From the NCBI GenBank assembly GCA_965227095.1, contig CBDDFL010000002.1, forward strand, positions 1,116,001-1,180,000: a stretch of 64,000 bases of DNA. The letters run 5' to 3'. Made by a program: the position numbers and the translations under genes. This document shows positions 26,137 through 33,984 of this stretch, in pieces (position 1 is the first letter of the stretch; every line of letters starts with the position of its first letter). Source of the DNA: JANQMY01 sp965227095. Its GTDB lineage: Bacteria > Pseudomonadota > Alphaproteobacteria > JANQMY01. The notes beneath the pieces are model-generated. The model was not told the origin of the DNA and did not search any database. It was given only the letters and a program-made list of their open reading frames with translations.

Positions 26137-27034
26137 CTATCCAATCCTGAGCTGTTGCGTTGTCGAGAGACAAATCTTGAAGGGCGCGCGCAATGTCGTC
26201 GTCGGACAGCTTGACGCTGCCGTGCCAGGGCGCACTGTCTTCCATGTAGGAGACGCCCTTGCCTTTAGTGGTATGGGCGATGATGACAGTTGGCAGACCG
26301 TCCGTGAGACGGGCGCTGTCGAACGCGCTTTTGATGTCGTCTAGATTATGGCCGTCGATTTCGATCGCATGCCAACCGAAAGAGCGCCACCGAACCGCCA
26401 GTGGCTCAAGGCCCATAATGTTGGCGTTGCGATCATCACTTTGCAGTTTGTTGTAATCCACAATGGCACACAGATTGTCGAGCTTATGGTGGCTCGCGGA
26501 CATGGCGGCCTCCCAGACTTGGCCTTCTTGCAACTCGCCGTCGCCCAGCATGGTGTAGACCCGCGCAGGGCTTTTTCGATGGCGCTGACCGATGGCCATG
26601 CCGACGGCTGTGGAGAAGCCTTGCCCCAATGACCCCGTGCTGGTTTCCGCAAGCGGCATGTCGATGACATGGGGGTGGCCTTGAAGTGGACTGCCCAGTT
26701 TTCTCAGCGTGGTCACGCTTTGTGGGGAGATAAATCCGCATGCGGCCCATGCGGCGTAAAGAGCCGGGCAGGCATGGCCTTTCGACAGGACGAAACGGTC
26801 CCGGTCCTCGTTGGTTAGGTCGTTCTTGTCGAGATTAAGCTCCCAGCCATAGAGAGTCGCCAGGAGATCAACAGCCGATAGGGATCCACCGGGATGGCCG
26901 GACCCCGCATGATAGATAGACGTTACCGTAAGCTGCCGAATGCGCGCAGCCAGGTCGGCTACATTGATATCGCTTCGGCCAGCTCGCTCTGCAGGTTCGC
27001 GGTGAAGCGCTTCAGAGACATTTCGGTTATCCAT
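26120..27034 (-). CDS. Transketolase-like protein, N-terminal half
   Basis: A 304-residue thiamine-diphosphate-binding half with AGSGHPGGSLSAVDLLATLY and the GDGELQEGQVWEAAMSA...VDYNKLQ motif (GDG-x-N type) that holds Mg-ThDP. The ATG at 27034 has AAGGA at good spacing and lies 76 nt inside the 3' end of the alcohol dehydrogenase gene. That unusual overlap argues for tight coupling. It forms the complete enzyme with the next gene. Confidence 0.87.
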   Translation of the reverse strand: MDNRNVSEALHREPAERAGRSDINVADLAARIRQLTVTSIYHAGSGHPGGSLSAVDLLATLYGWELNLDKNDLTNEDRDRFVLSKGHACPALYAAWAACGFISPQSVTTLRKLGSPLQGHPHVIDMPLAETSTGSLGQGFSTAVGMAIGQRHRKSPARVYTMLGDGELQEGQVWEAAMSASHHKLDNLCAIVDYNKLQSDDRNANIMGLEPLAVRWRSFGWHAIEIDGHNLDDIKSAFDSARLTDGLPTVIIAHTTKGKGVSYMEDSAPWHGSVKLSDDDIARALQDLSLDNATAQDWIDGIVN

Positions 27035-28146
27035 TGGATGTCCTTGTCGTTGAGTTCAATGGGATTTTCTTTGGACAATACGGTGTCGCGGGCGGCCGTC
27101 TTCAACAGGTCCGCACTGGAAATAGTGTTGGCGGACATCACCTCATGGATATCCGCGGTAAGGTCGAGCCGATCAAAAACATCAAGCCAGAAGCCGCATA
27201 AAGATTCGACCGTGACCGGGCCGAATTCCGGCATGATGGACTGGGTGGCTAAGTCCAACTGGGTCACCCGATCTTGAATTTCGGAAGCATAGGACCGCAC
27301 GACCTGAGGAAAGAAGATGAACAACGAGGCCGGGTGCGGAATGGTCACCTGGGCCGCTAAAGATTCGCCGAGGGTGTGAATCATGCCGGTTCGAACATTT
27401 GAAATGGCCATGCCGCCGAGGCTGGACGCTTGTTGCAAAGCCAAAATGTCGTCGAATGACAGGCATCCATTCTGCAATTTGTGTACGGATCGAAGGACCT
27501 GCGGCAGGCCACTTAGGCACAGCGCATCCGTATAGGGGGACCGCTCGTTTTTGCAAACGAATGCTTCCCACAAATGGACGAAGGTATCAAAAGCGCCCAA
27601 GGTAAGAACCGATGCGGGGGCATTCGCTAGGAAATAGGGATCCAAGATGGACAGTTCCGGTACATTCGCCCAGGACCGCATGGACACTTTTTCGCCCGTA
27701 TCCTTATCGCTCATGATGAAGAAGCGGCTGGTTTCAGAACCCGACCCTGCGGTGGTCGGTACGGCAATCAGATGAGGGGCGCTGCGGGCAACGGATTCGT
27801 CTCGCACGCGCAGCTTGCCGAACCGCAAATAGGACCCAATGGCTTTCGCCGTATCGATGGTGCTGCCGCCGCCAATGGCCACAATCCAGGCTGTGTCCTT
27901 GGGAATTTCCACCACCAATGACAAAAGGCGCGCCTCTGTTGGCTCTTCCGATACCGTAATTCGGCGTACCGGATTGAGATCTTCCAACAATGGATCTGCT
28001 GCAAACAAGGCATCCGTCACGGCGATAATGGGGCCCTTGCCCCGAATGAGTTCCGGAATCTTGTTGCGTGTACCGGCCCCGGAAAGGACCCGGCCCGGAA
28101 AAAAGAAACCTTTTTCAGTCGATGTATTGTACGCGTTTTCCAACAT
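26959..28146 (-). CDS. Iron-type (group III) alcohol dehydrogenase
   Basis: A 395-residue member of the iron-containing alcohol dehydrogenase/dehydroquinate-synthase-like superfamily. Seen are the nucleotide segment AIGGGSTIDTAKA, PTTAGSGSE, and four likely metal ligands: the Asp and His in GAFDTFVHLWE, then His in GMIHTLGES and His in IPHPAS. It would interconvert an aldehyde or ketone and an alcohol with NAD(P). Being next to the split transketolase, it may reduce or supply the two-carbon or keto-sugar intermediate. Substrate not determinable. Confidence 0.85.
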   Translation of the reverse strand: MLENAYNTSTEKGFFFPGRVLSGAGTRNKIPELIRGKGPIIAVTDALFAADPLLEDLNPVRRITVSEEPTEARLLSLVVEIPKDTAWIVAIGGGSTIDTAKAIGSYLRFGKLRVRDESVARSAPHLIAVPTTAGSGSETSRFFIMSDKDTGEKVSMRSWANVPELSILDPYFLANAPASVLTLGAFDTFVHLWEAFVCKNERSPYTDALCLSGLPQVLRSVHKLQNGCLSFDDILALQQASSLGGMAISNVRTGMIHTLGESLAAQVTIPHPASLFIFFPQVVRSYASEIQDRVTQLDLATQSIMPEFGPVTVESLCGFWLDVFDRLDLTADIHEVMSANTISSADLLKTAARDTVLSKENPIELNDKDIQWITEMSLKRFTANLQSELAEAISM

Positions 28147-28166
28147 GATCTAATCCGTTGTCTGAG

Positions 28167-29294
28167 CTATCGTGCAGTACAGAAAAATTCGCATTCATAA
28201 GGGGCCGCCGGATGGTGGCCCACAAAGATTTTGTAGCTAGGTTCGATCTGAGTGATGAGCTGGGGCAATTCCCAAAGGTGTTCGCATTTGTGGTAGCCAG
28301 CGATGGCGAGGTCCGGCCGGTCGCGGTTCAGCACACCGGCGGCGCCTCGAAGGGCTTCTGGCTCGAACCCTTCGATATCGATTTTGACGTAGTCGACTTT
28401 GTTCGGTCCGCCATTGACAATGCTGTCAATGCTCTCAATGGCAACTTCTTCTGATTGCGTATTGTTCTTGGAGGTCGTAAGTGTCGCGCGGGGGTCTTCC
28501 GCGTCGGCGGTAACCTCTATCGTCATGGTCGCGCGGGTTTCGCCGACACCAAGTTTGAGGGGGGTTACCTGTGCCTCAAGACCATTGGAATCGACCCACT
28601 GAGACAGGGCATCGTAATTTGCCGTGACCGGTTCAATCGCGATGATTTCGCAGTCATTGTCCAAACGGTCGAGAAAGGCTTTGGCGGTGTCGCCATTGAA
28701 CGCACCACAATCAATGATGCGGTCGCCTTTAAAAGGGCCCACATCGCTTGTTGTTTGGGCATGCAGAGGCCGGTAGTCATAAAACCCGGTAAGACATGGA
28801 TTGCGCTTCAATTCACGCGGATCCATGGTCCAGCGGAAGCGGATGAGATTGTCGATATAGTCGCGCGACTCTTGATCCGCGACCATGTCTTTCAAGCGGT
28901 TGATCGCTTCCAGATGTTCGGTGACCGCAGCAGCTCCAAAATGTTTGTGGAACATTTCCGACACGAACGGAAATACCTGCGACGGTTTGATATCTAGCTG
29001 GTCGATCAGCTGTTCTGCGATCTCCACCTGGTATGCGCTGGAAATGATGATCGCCGTTTGCCCGTCAATATGGTCGAACAAGGTCGTCGGATCGATCACC
29101 ATGCGGCCGCGAAACAGGGTGCCGTGCTTTGCGGGAGAATTGTCAAGATAGCCAACAATCGACTTGTTCCGGCTCAGCAAAAAGTTTTCGACTTCGATGG
29201 CGCCCGCGGACGCCCCAAAAAGAAAGAACTTCGAAAACGCGAGAAGGTCGTCAATGCTGCGGGATGGACCGAGTTTTGAGAGATCGATGGCCAT
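28167..29294 (-). CDS. FkbM-family methyltransferase
   Basis: A 375-residue protein with an N-terminal nucleotide-fold-like part (FFLFGASAGAIEVENFLLSR) and a C-terminal FkbM methyltransferase domain. SAM motif I is IDCGAFNGDTAKAF; EPVTANYDAL follows; VDYVKIDIEGFEPEALRGA is the FkbM signature. FkbM enzymes O-methylate sugars in many glycan loci. It starts 2 nt after the stop of the other methyltransferase gene. Likely role: O-methylation of a glycan residue (inferred). Confidence 0.88.
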   Translation of the reverse strand: MAIDLSKLGPSRSIDDLLAFSKFFLFGASAGAIEVENFLLSRNKSIVGYLDNSPAKHGTLFRGRMVIDPTTLFDHIDGQTAIIISSAYQVEIAEQLIDQLDIKPSQVFPFVSEMFHKHFGAAAVTEHLEAINRLKDMVADQESRDYIDNLIRFRWTMDPRELKRNPCLTGFYDYRPLHAQTTSDVGPFKGDRIIDCGAFNGDTAKAFLDRLDNDCEIIAIEPVTANYDALSQWVDSNGLEAQVTPLKLGVGETRATMTIEVTADAEDPRATLTTSKNNTQSEEVAIESIDSIVNGGPNKVDYVKIDIEGFEPEALRGAAGVLNRDRPDLAIAGYHKCEHLWELPQLITQIEPSYKIFVGHHPAAPYECEFFCTAR

Positions 29295-29296
29295 GG

Positions 29297-30232
29297 TTAT
29301 ACCTTCTTTCCAATGACAATCGCTTCACGCCCAAGACCCAGTTTGGCGAACAGCGCGTACAAGTCGCGGCGCAATTGGCCGTTGCCGGATTGTTGAAGCA
29401 GCAGATCAAAGGTTTTGCGTTTGGTGTGGCACGCGCGGCCGAGCGTGTCATTTCCCACATAATTATCTCCCATGAGGAGGAACATCTCCATTGGGAAGCT
29501 GGTGGTTTGGGACAGGATCTCGAGGCCTGCATTTTCCATCAGCTGGCTGATGGAATCGAATGTGAAGTAGTTTAGATGATGGCTCGGGACAACCCACCAC
29601 GGGTCAAGCCCTGCCTTGTCGCGCAGGGTTTCCTGAAATGGATTGTAATCGTTCGGGACAGTAATGCAGACCAGGCCGCCTTCTTTGAGGATTGACACGG
29701 CCTCGCACACTAAATCTCTGGGTGCCGGCACGTGCTCCAGCATATTGTTCATGTTGATAACATCGAACGTTCCGAGCGTTGGTGCCGTCTTGGGGCCAAA
29801 AAAGGCTTGTGTCACCTTCAACCCTAATTCTTGGCTATGAGCCGCCGCCTGTTGGGACGGCTCAACCCCTTCCGCTTTCCAGCCGCAATCTGTGGCGTAT
29901 TTCAGGAAGTAGCCTGGTCCGGAACCAATATCCAAAAGCCGTCGCCGGTCTGAGGGGAGGTGACTTTTAAAGATCTCAAGGCGATCTTGGAAAGCAAGCG
30001 TTGCCCACTGATAATCCTCTGACGCGTGACTTAAATAGGTGGGTTTTTCGTCGCGGTAATATTCCTTGGCATATGTTTCTTGAAGTTCCTCTTCCGTTGG
30101 CAGAGGAACCACATGCCTGTATCCGCAAAGTGCACAGTCGATGATCTCGGAGCCGGACACAATGTCCACGACCGGCCCAGAATGGCCGGACCATTCCGTA
30201 AACAGATCATTAACCTTGTCTTGCAGAGTCAT
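29297..30232 (-). CDS. Class I SAM methyltransferase with N-terminal CxxC
   Basis: A 311-residue protein. An N-terminal CALCG segment with EELQETYAKEYYRDEKP precedes a class I methyltransferase core (LLDIGSGPGYFLKYA, MNNMLEHVP, GGLVCITVPND). The layout recalls sugar C-methyltransferases and ubiquinone-type methyltransferases used in surface polysaccharide loci. It is the first gene of the ten-gene leftward sugar operon and is divergent from the PseI-like gene across a 110-bp regulatory gap. Confidence 0.83.
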   Translation of the reverse strand: MTLQDKVNDLFTEWSGHSGPVVDIVSGSEIIDCALCGYRHVVPLPTEEELQETYAKEYYRDEKPTYLSHASEDYQWATLAFQDRLEIFKSHLPSDRRRLLDIGSGPGYFLKYATDCGWKAEGVEPSQQAAAHSQELGLKVTQAFFGPKTAPTLGTFDVINMNNMLEHVPAPRDLVCEAVSILKEGGLVCITVPNDYNPFQETLRDKAGLDPWWVVPSHHLNYFTFDSISQLMENAGLEILSQTTSFPMEMFLLMGDNYVGNDTLGRACHTKRKTFDLLLQQSGNGQLRRDLYALFAKLGLGREAIVIGKKV

Positions 30233-30257
30233 CTCTCACCCATGAGTTTCCAGATTA

Positions 30258-30276
30258 TTAGGGTTATCAGCCCTAA
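30258..30276. promoter_or_regulatory. Inverted repeat in the divergent sugar-operon gap
   Basis: TTAGGG and CCCTAA flank TTATCAG in the 110-bp gap between the two divergent sugar operons. A GTTAAC palindrome lies about 17 bp further on. Position suggests a shared operator, but no known regulator site is recognised. Confidence 0.35.
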
Positions 30277-30342
30277 CGGCCAGTTAACGGTCAGCTGATA
30301 AGTTGATCCAACCTGTTAAACACCTGAAAAGAGATTGGGCAC

Positions 30343-31209
30343 ATGACCCCTGTTCGATTCATCGCGGAAGTCAGTAGTAATCACGCACAAGACCTCGGCA
30401 GGTGCTTGGAATTTGTCGATGCGGCCGCTGATTGTGGATGTGATGCTGTGAAGTTTCAGCTCTTTAAGGTTTCGGAAATATTTGCACCCGAGATCTTGGA
30501 AAGGAGCGAAAAACACCGTGCGCGCGAAGCCTGGGAACTTCCGGAAGCTTTCCTGCCGCATATTGCCGAACGGTGTCAGAGGCGGGGCGTTCATTTTTCG
30601 TGCACGCCATTTTCGCTTCAGGCCGTGGAAGCGTTGGCGCCGTACGTCGATTTCTACAAAATCGCGTCTTATGAACTTCTGTGGGCAGATCTTTTGAAGG
30701 CCTGTGCGGCAACCGGTAAACCGGTGATCCTCTCGACGGGTATGGCAACTTTGGATGAGATCGCCCATGCGGTGGATGTGCTGAAAGAAGCGCGGGCCAC
30801 CGAAATTACCTTACTTCATTGTGTTTCGGCCTATCCGACGCCAGTGGAAGAAGCCAATCTATCCGCCATAGAAATCATTGGTAAGAAAACCAATTGCGCG
30901 GTTGGGTGGTCGGACCATACGGTTTCGCCAGCGGTAATCTTCCGGGCGATCCATAAGTGGTCGGCACCCGTTATTGAATTTCATCTCGATTTGGACGCCT
31001 CGGGAGCAGAATATGAGGCGGGCCATTGTTGGCTGCCGGATGAAATTGGACCTGTGATCGGAGAGGTTAAACGTGGCTTTCTCGCCGATGGAGATGGACA
31101 GAAGTCACCCACACCAAGTGAGCTTGATGATCGGGAATGGCGGGCGGACCCGGAAGACGGGTTGCGGCCCTTGCGCCATATCCGGGAGGATTGGCAGGAA
31201 GCGTCCTGA
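30343..31209 (+). CDS. pseI: PseI/NeuB-type nonulosonic acid synthase
   Basis: A 288-residue TIM-barrel enzyme with FIAEVSSNHAQDL, AVKFQLFK, YKIASYEL, VILSTGMAT, LLHCVSAYPTP and VGWSDHTVSPAV, all hallmarks of the NeuB/SpsE/PseI family. It condenses phosphoenolpyruvate with a six-carbon amino sugar to give a nine-carbon acid. Family members of about 340-370 residues end with a SAF (antifreeze-like) domain; that domain is missing here. The stop overlaps the next start (TGATG). The gene symbol follows context; it could equally make a legionaminic-type acid. Confidence 0.82.
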   Translation: MTPVRFIAEVSSNHAQDLGRCLEFVDAAADCGCDAVKFQLFKVSEIFAPEILERSEKHRAREAWELPEAFLPHIAERCQRRGVHFSCTPFSLQAVEALAPYVDFYKIASYELLWADLLKACAATGKPVILSTGMATLDEIAHAVDVLKEARATEITLLHCVSAYPTPVEEANLSAIEIIGKKTNCAVGWSDHTVSPAVIFRAIHKWSAPVIEFHLDLDASGAEYEAGHCWLPDEIGPVIGEVKRGFLADGDGQKSPTPSELDDREWRADPEDGLRPLRHIREDWQEAS

Positions 31210-32987
31210 TGTCAGACAAAGTCCTTGCGATTGTGCAAGCCCGCATGGGATCCACGCGCCTCCCCGGAAAAGTATTACGGGACATCGCTGGCAAACCCCT
31301 GCTGTGGCATATTTTACACCGTTTGGATAAATGTCGGCGTGTCGATGAGATTGTGGTCGCCACGTCAACACATAAGGATGACGATGAAATCGAACGGTAT
31401 TGCGGTAAGTTTAGTGTGCCGGTCATTCGTGGTGATGAAAGCAATGTTCTGTCTCGGTTCGAAAAAGCAGTGGCGGCTGCCGATCCGTCCTTGATCATCC
31501 GGGTCAATGCCGACGCCCCGTTGATCGATCCCGCGTTTATCGATCACATGATAACCACCGTGCAAGCCGGCGACGCAGATACGGCTTTCGGTCCGGCCGG
31601 GGTGCCGTGCGCCCATGATGGTGTCGACCCTATCAGTCGCAGAGCGTTCGATCGTCTGGTGGCAAAAGCGTCGGACGATCCCGTTGCACAGGAACATGTG
31701 ACGGGATTTCTCAAGGCCAATCCGTCGTTCAGTAGAATTGCCAATCTTGACATTGAGCCGGCTCTTCAGGTGGACGGGATACGGCTAAGTATTGATACGC
31801 AGGCGGACGTTCGGTTGATTGAGCAGCTCTATATACGCAGCGGCGCAACCGCCGGTGATCTGGATTTAAGAGAGGCGCTCGCCCTGCTGCAAGCTGATCC
31901 GTCCTTGCGGGCCATCAACAGCCATGTGCGGCAAAAATCGGTCGCGCAAGAAAGCGGCCTGGTGGTGATGCGATGTGACGGCGGCCCCGACATAGGGTTT
32001 GGCCATGTTATGCGGTCGCTCGCGGTGGCGCGGGCCTTGCGCGATGTCCAGGGCCTGGGGGTGATCTTTGCGATGCGGCCGGACGGGCCGGCGAACCGCC
32101 GTGTTGTGGAAGACGGCTTTGAAGTTGAAACGTGGCCCGAAAACCAGACCGAAGAAAACTGGCTCCACGGCATATTGCGGGACAAACGCCCACGCGCCGT
32201 CGTCCTTGATATCAGAACGGGATTGAGCCGGGCGTCATTGCAGCGGCTGAAGCAAGACGTCGACCTAACCGTCCTGCTTGACGATGGATCGCCGCGGCGG
32301 TTGGCGGCGGATGTGGTGGTCTATCCACCCGTGCCTCAAGTTCAGGACTTTGATTGGATTGGTTTTACGGGCGAAAAGCAGGTGGGGTGGGAATGGATCA
32401 TTCTGCCCCATGCCAGCGAACTGGCGCCGACCAGAACGCAGAACAATACCGTTCCGAAAGTGTTGGTGACCATGGGGGGCTCCGACCCGCTCAAGCTGAC
32501 CTGGGACATCGCCTGTATGTTGCGAGAGATGCGGACGGAGGTTGACCCCGTATTCGTGATCGGTCCGGGATTTGGTGACGCCGATCTGCTCTACAAACGC
32601 CTCAACGGCCTGTTGCCGTCGGCACGGGTTCTACGGCAACCGAAATCCCTTGCGGATATCTACGCAGAAGTTGATTTCGCGATCACCATGTATGGCGTTA
32701 CCGCACAAGAACTCGCGGCCGCCGGAGTTCCTTCCGCTTACATATGCCTCGATGACGATCATTGCTATTCGGCTAGGTCGTTGACGGAGCGCGGCGTGGG
32801 GGTCACGTTGGGGTTGGGGGATGACTTTGACGCGACGCACGTCGCCAAAGAATTGTCGGCCCTTCTCGCCGATCCGGACGAACGCGCGCTCATGAGCAAA
32901 CGCGGCCCCCGCCTGATTGATGGGAAGGGCGCGGACCGCTTGGCCGCCAAGATCGTTGAGCGCCTGGCGAAACGAGCGGCAGCCTAA
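31209..32987 (+). CDS. Fused PseF/SpsF-like cytidylyltransferase and PseG-like hydrolase
   Basis: A 592-residue fusion. Residues 1 to about 240 are an SpsF-type nucleotidyltransferase (AIVQARMGSTRLPGKVLRDI, VATSTHKDDDEIE, VNADAPLIDP). Residues from about 255 on are PseG-like (RCDGGPDIGFGHVMRSLAVA with the key His, then VTMGGSDPLKLT and ITMYGVTAQELAAAGVPSA). PseG removes UDP before the synthase step, and PseF activates the product with CMP, so the fusion joins two steps that flank the PseI reaction. It is co-translated with the synthase gene. Both activities are inferred from motifs. Confidence 0.85.
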   Translation: MSDKVLAIVQARMGSTRLPGKVLRDIAGKPLLWHILHRLDKCRRVDEIVVATSTHKDDDEIERYCGKFSVPVIRGDESNVLSRFEKAVAAADPSLIIRVNADAPLIDPAFIDHMITTVQAGDADTAFGPAGVPCAHDGVDPISRRAFDRLVAKASDDPVAQEHVTGFLKANPSFSRIANLDIEPALQVDGIRLSIDTQADVRLIEQLYIRSGATAGDLDLREALALLQADPSLRAINSHVRQKSVAQESGLVVMRCDGGPDIGFGHVMRSLAVARALRDVQGLGVIFAMRPDGPANRRVVEDGFEVETWPENQTEENWLHGILRDKRPRAVVLDIRTGLSRASLQRLKQDVDLTVLLDDGSPRRLAADVVVYPPVPQVQDFDWIGFTGEKQVGWEWIILPHASELAPTRTQNNTVPKVLVTMGGSDPLKLTWDIACMLREMRTEVDPVFVIGPGFGDADLLYKRLNGLLPSARVLRQPKSLADIYAEVDFAITMYGVTAQELAAAGVPSAYICLDDDHCYSARSLTERGVGVTLGLGDDFDATHVAKELSALLADPDERALMSKRGPRLIDGKGADRLAAKIVERLAKRAAA

Positions 32988-32991
32988 AACC

Positions 32992-33807
32992 TTACCGTTT
33001 GCCTTTGCGCCAATCATCCCAGCGGGCAAACATGATGAAAAGCGCGGCCAGCAAGATTACAACGCCAATGGCGATCAAAATCTCGCTTTGATACTCAATC
33101 AAATAATCCTTGATGGTGCGGCCCATGGATGTGGGCTGTTCCGTATTCATGGTGGTACCGGCGCCAACCGCGGTGGCGCCTGCCGCACCCGCCACACCGG
33201 CCCCTTGCATTGTTCGGCTGCCCGTCAGCTTGTCGCGCCGGGCGCGGGAGCTTTCAATCGGTTCGACGCGAGACTCTAATCCCTGGTCCACTGGGGGGGC
33301 TTCTTCAAGTCCGCGGTCGTCGTCGCTGGTTGCTGCAACAACCAAGTCGCGCAACAGTTCGAGCGGCGTGGGGGTGAGGAACAGGGCTTTTTCGGCCGCC
33401 CGGCGACGCACCAGTCCGGGCAGCATGGTTAGCACACCGTTAACGCGACCTTTGTTCCACCATTCAATGGCGTCCGCCGCACCGACCCGCTCTTCTTGGT
33501 TCAACCGCTTTAACACGGTCGATCGTTTGAAATTGCCAGACCCGATATTGAACACCAGCGACGCCAGAGCTGAAAATTCATTCTCGTTGAGCGGGACCTT
33601 GACGAAATTGTTCACGGCACTTTCGGCGTCGCTCAAATCGTCTCGCAACAGTTCTTCAGCTCGGTCTTCAGTAATGACCATGCCGGCGCGCGCCGTCTTG
33701 GTGTGACCATAGCCGATGGTCCAAACACCGACCGCATCCACATAGGCTTCCAATCGAAGGCCCTCAAACATTTTGATGAGGTCCAGGCCCGCTTGATTGG
33801 TCTGCAT
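32992..33807 (-). CDS. Membrane-anchored GH24 lysozyme
   Basis: A 271-residue protein with an N-terminal phage-type (GH24) muramidase domain. Glu15 (in FEG), Asp24 and Thr30 keep the spacing of the T4 lysozyme triad, followed by TIGYGHT. After a Pro/Glu-rich linker a single hydrophobic helix (ILIAIGVVILLAALFIMFA) and a basic tail end the protein. The ATG at 33807 follows GAGAG. There is no N-terminal signal peptide, so export would need the C-terminal anchor or another route. Its neighbours are glycan and flagellar genes; it may open peptidoglycan for the flagellar rod, or be a domesticated endolysin. Confidence 0.85.
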   Translation of the reverse strand: MQTNQAGLDLIKMFEGLRLEAYVDAVGVWTIGYGHTKTARAGMVITEDRAEELLRDDLSDAESAVNNFVKVPLNENEFSALASLVFNIGSGNFKRSTVLKRLNQEERVGAADAIEWWNKGRVNGVLTMLPGLVRRRAAEKALFLTPTPLELLRDLVVAATSDDDRGLEEAPPVDQGLESRVEPIESSRARRDKLTGSRTMQGAGVAGAAGATAVGAGTTMNTEQPTSMGRTIKDYLIEYQSEILIAIGVVILLAALFIMFARWDDWRKGKR

Positions 33808-33963
33808 ATCGTTACTCTCACTTAACCACGCACACGACTGTAGAGGCAGTATACACCGATTAACCCTACTGTCGGGAGGCAAAAGAAGCGCAGTACGGCG
33901 CGAACGACAGGGATCTTTATGGCCGTGACAAGGCGCTCTCAATTTTATCCTTTTTCCGAGGTC

Positions 33964-33978
33964 TTAAGCAGGAATTAA
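33964..33978. promoter_or_regulatory. CtrA-type box upstream of the beta-propeller gene
   Basis: TTAA-GCAGGAA-TTAA is a perfect TTAA-N7-TTAA CtrA site. It lies only 7 bp before the TTG start of the next gene. If CtrA activates from -35 here, transcription would begin near 34005 and the start at ATG 34033 would be used instead. Confidence 0.6.
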
Positions 33979-33984
33979 TGGCTG

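Noticed and set aside
32992..33807. GH24 lysozyme as evidence of a prophage
   Set aside because: No other phage genes, attachment repeats or integrase were seen around it; it sits among glycan and flagellar genes.
33919..33934. Possible sigma-54 promoter before the propeller gene (GG-N10-GC)
   Set aside because: Only the GG and GC elements match. The rest of TGGCAC and TTGC does not, while a perfect CtrA box lies closer to the start.
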